The position numbers and the translations under genes were made by a program. DNA of 64,000 bases, taken from the NCBI RefSeq assembly GCF_902459465.1, contig NC_047069.1:4187171-4251170 (forward strand), given 5' to 3'. The number at the start of each line of letters is the position of its first letter. Position 1 is the first letter of the stretch. The notes under the pieces are model-generated. The model saw nothing but the letters and a program-made list of their open reading frames with translations. It searched no databases and was not told the DNA's origin. Positions 63,987 through 64,000 of the stretch are shown here, in pieces. The DNA is from Asterias rubens (lineage: Eukaryota; Echinodermata; Asteroidea; Forcipulatida; Asteriidae).

Positions 63987-64000
63987 GTAAGTATTTCTTC

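Overview
This is eukaryotic (animal) genomic DNA: AT-rich, with intron-split genes, consensus GT/AG splice sites and very dense repeats. The gene families, together with abundant TTAA-flanked miniature elements, tRNA-headed SINEs, a DIRS-type and a Penelope-type retroelement, suggest a marine deuterostome invertebrate. An echinoderm, perhaps a sea star, is my best guess, but no marker gene proves it.

Left half (about 7.8-39.3 kb, + strand). One MFSD6-like major facilitator gene can be assembled from five coding exons (7842-7911, 13242-14759, 15732-15932, 35151-35320, 38388-38582). All junctions keep frame and give a predicted 717-residue protein. Its introns are packed with repeats. Intron 1 holds a ~78-copy 31-bp minisatellite ending about 230 bp before exon 2. 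Intron 3 (19.2 kb) holds a higher-order array of 32-bp units and a ~34-copy 27-bp minisatellite. A fourth array, 16 copies of 47 bp, starts inside the last codons of the gene and runs through the stop codon into the 3' flank.

Middle (40-50 kb). A degraded DIRS-type tyrosine-recombinase retrotransposon (minus strand; gag, RT, RNase H, recombinase) lies inside an older foldback element. It contains an 85-bp segment that looks like a spliceosomal intron between RNase H and recombinase. A single-exon class A GPCR gene (48238-49224, minus) follows, with altered DRY and CWxP motifs.

Right end (54.7-64 kb). A five-exon secreted DOMON-domain gene resembling FRRS1L (62682 down to 54691, minus; 236 residues) carries a 5'-truncated Penelope-like element (RT plus GIY-YIG nuclease) in its first intron. 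A signal-peptide exon of another gene starts at 63920 (+) and leaves the window, arranged divergently with the DOMON gene.

Nearly all the remaining sequence is explained by a few families: four TTAA-targeting MITE families, a GGGCCCAATTTCATAG-ended foldback, three tRNA-derived SINE families (two sharing a 3' tail), decayed LINE 3' ends and several near-perfect hairpins. No rRNA, canonical tRNA or CRISPR array was found.
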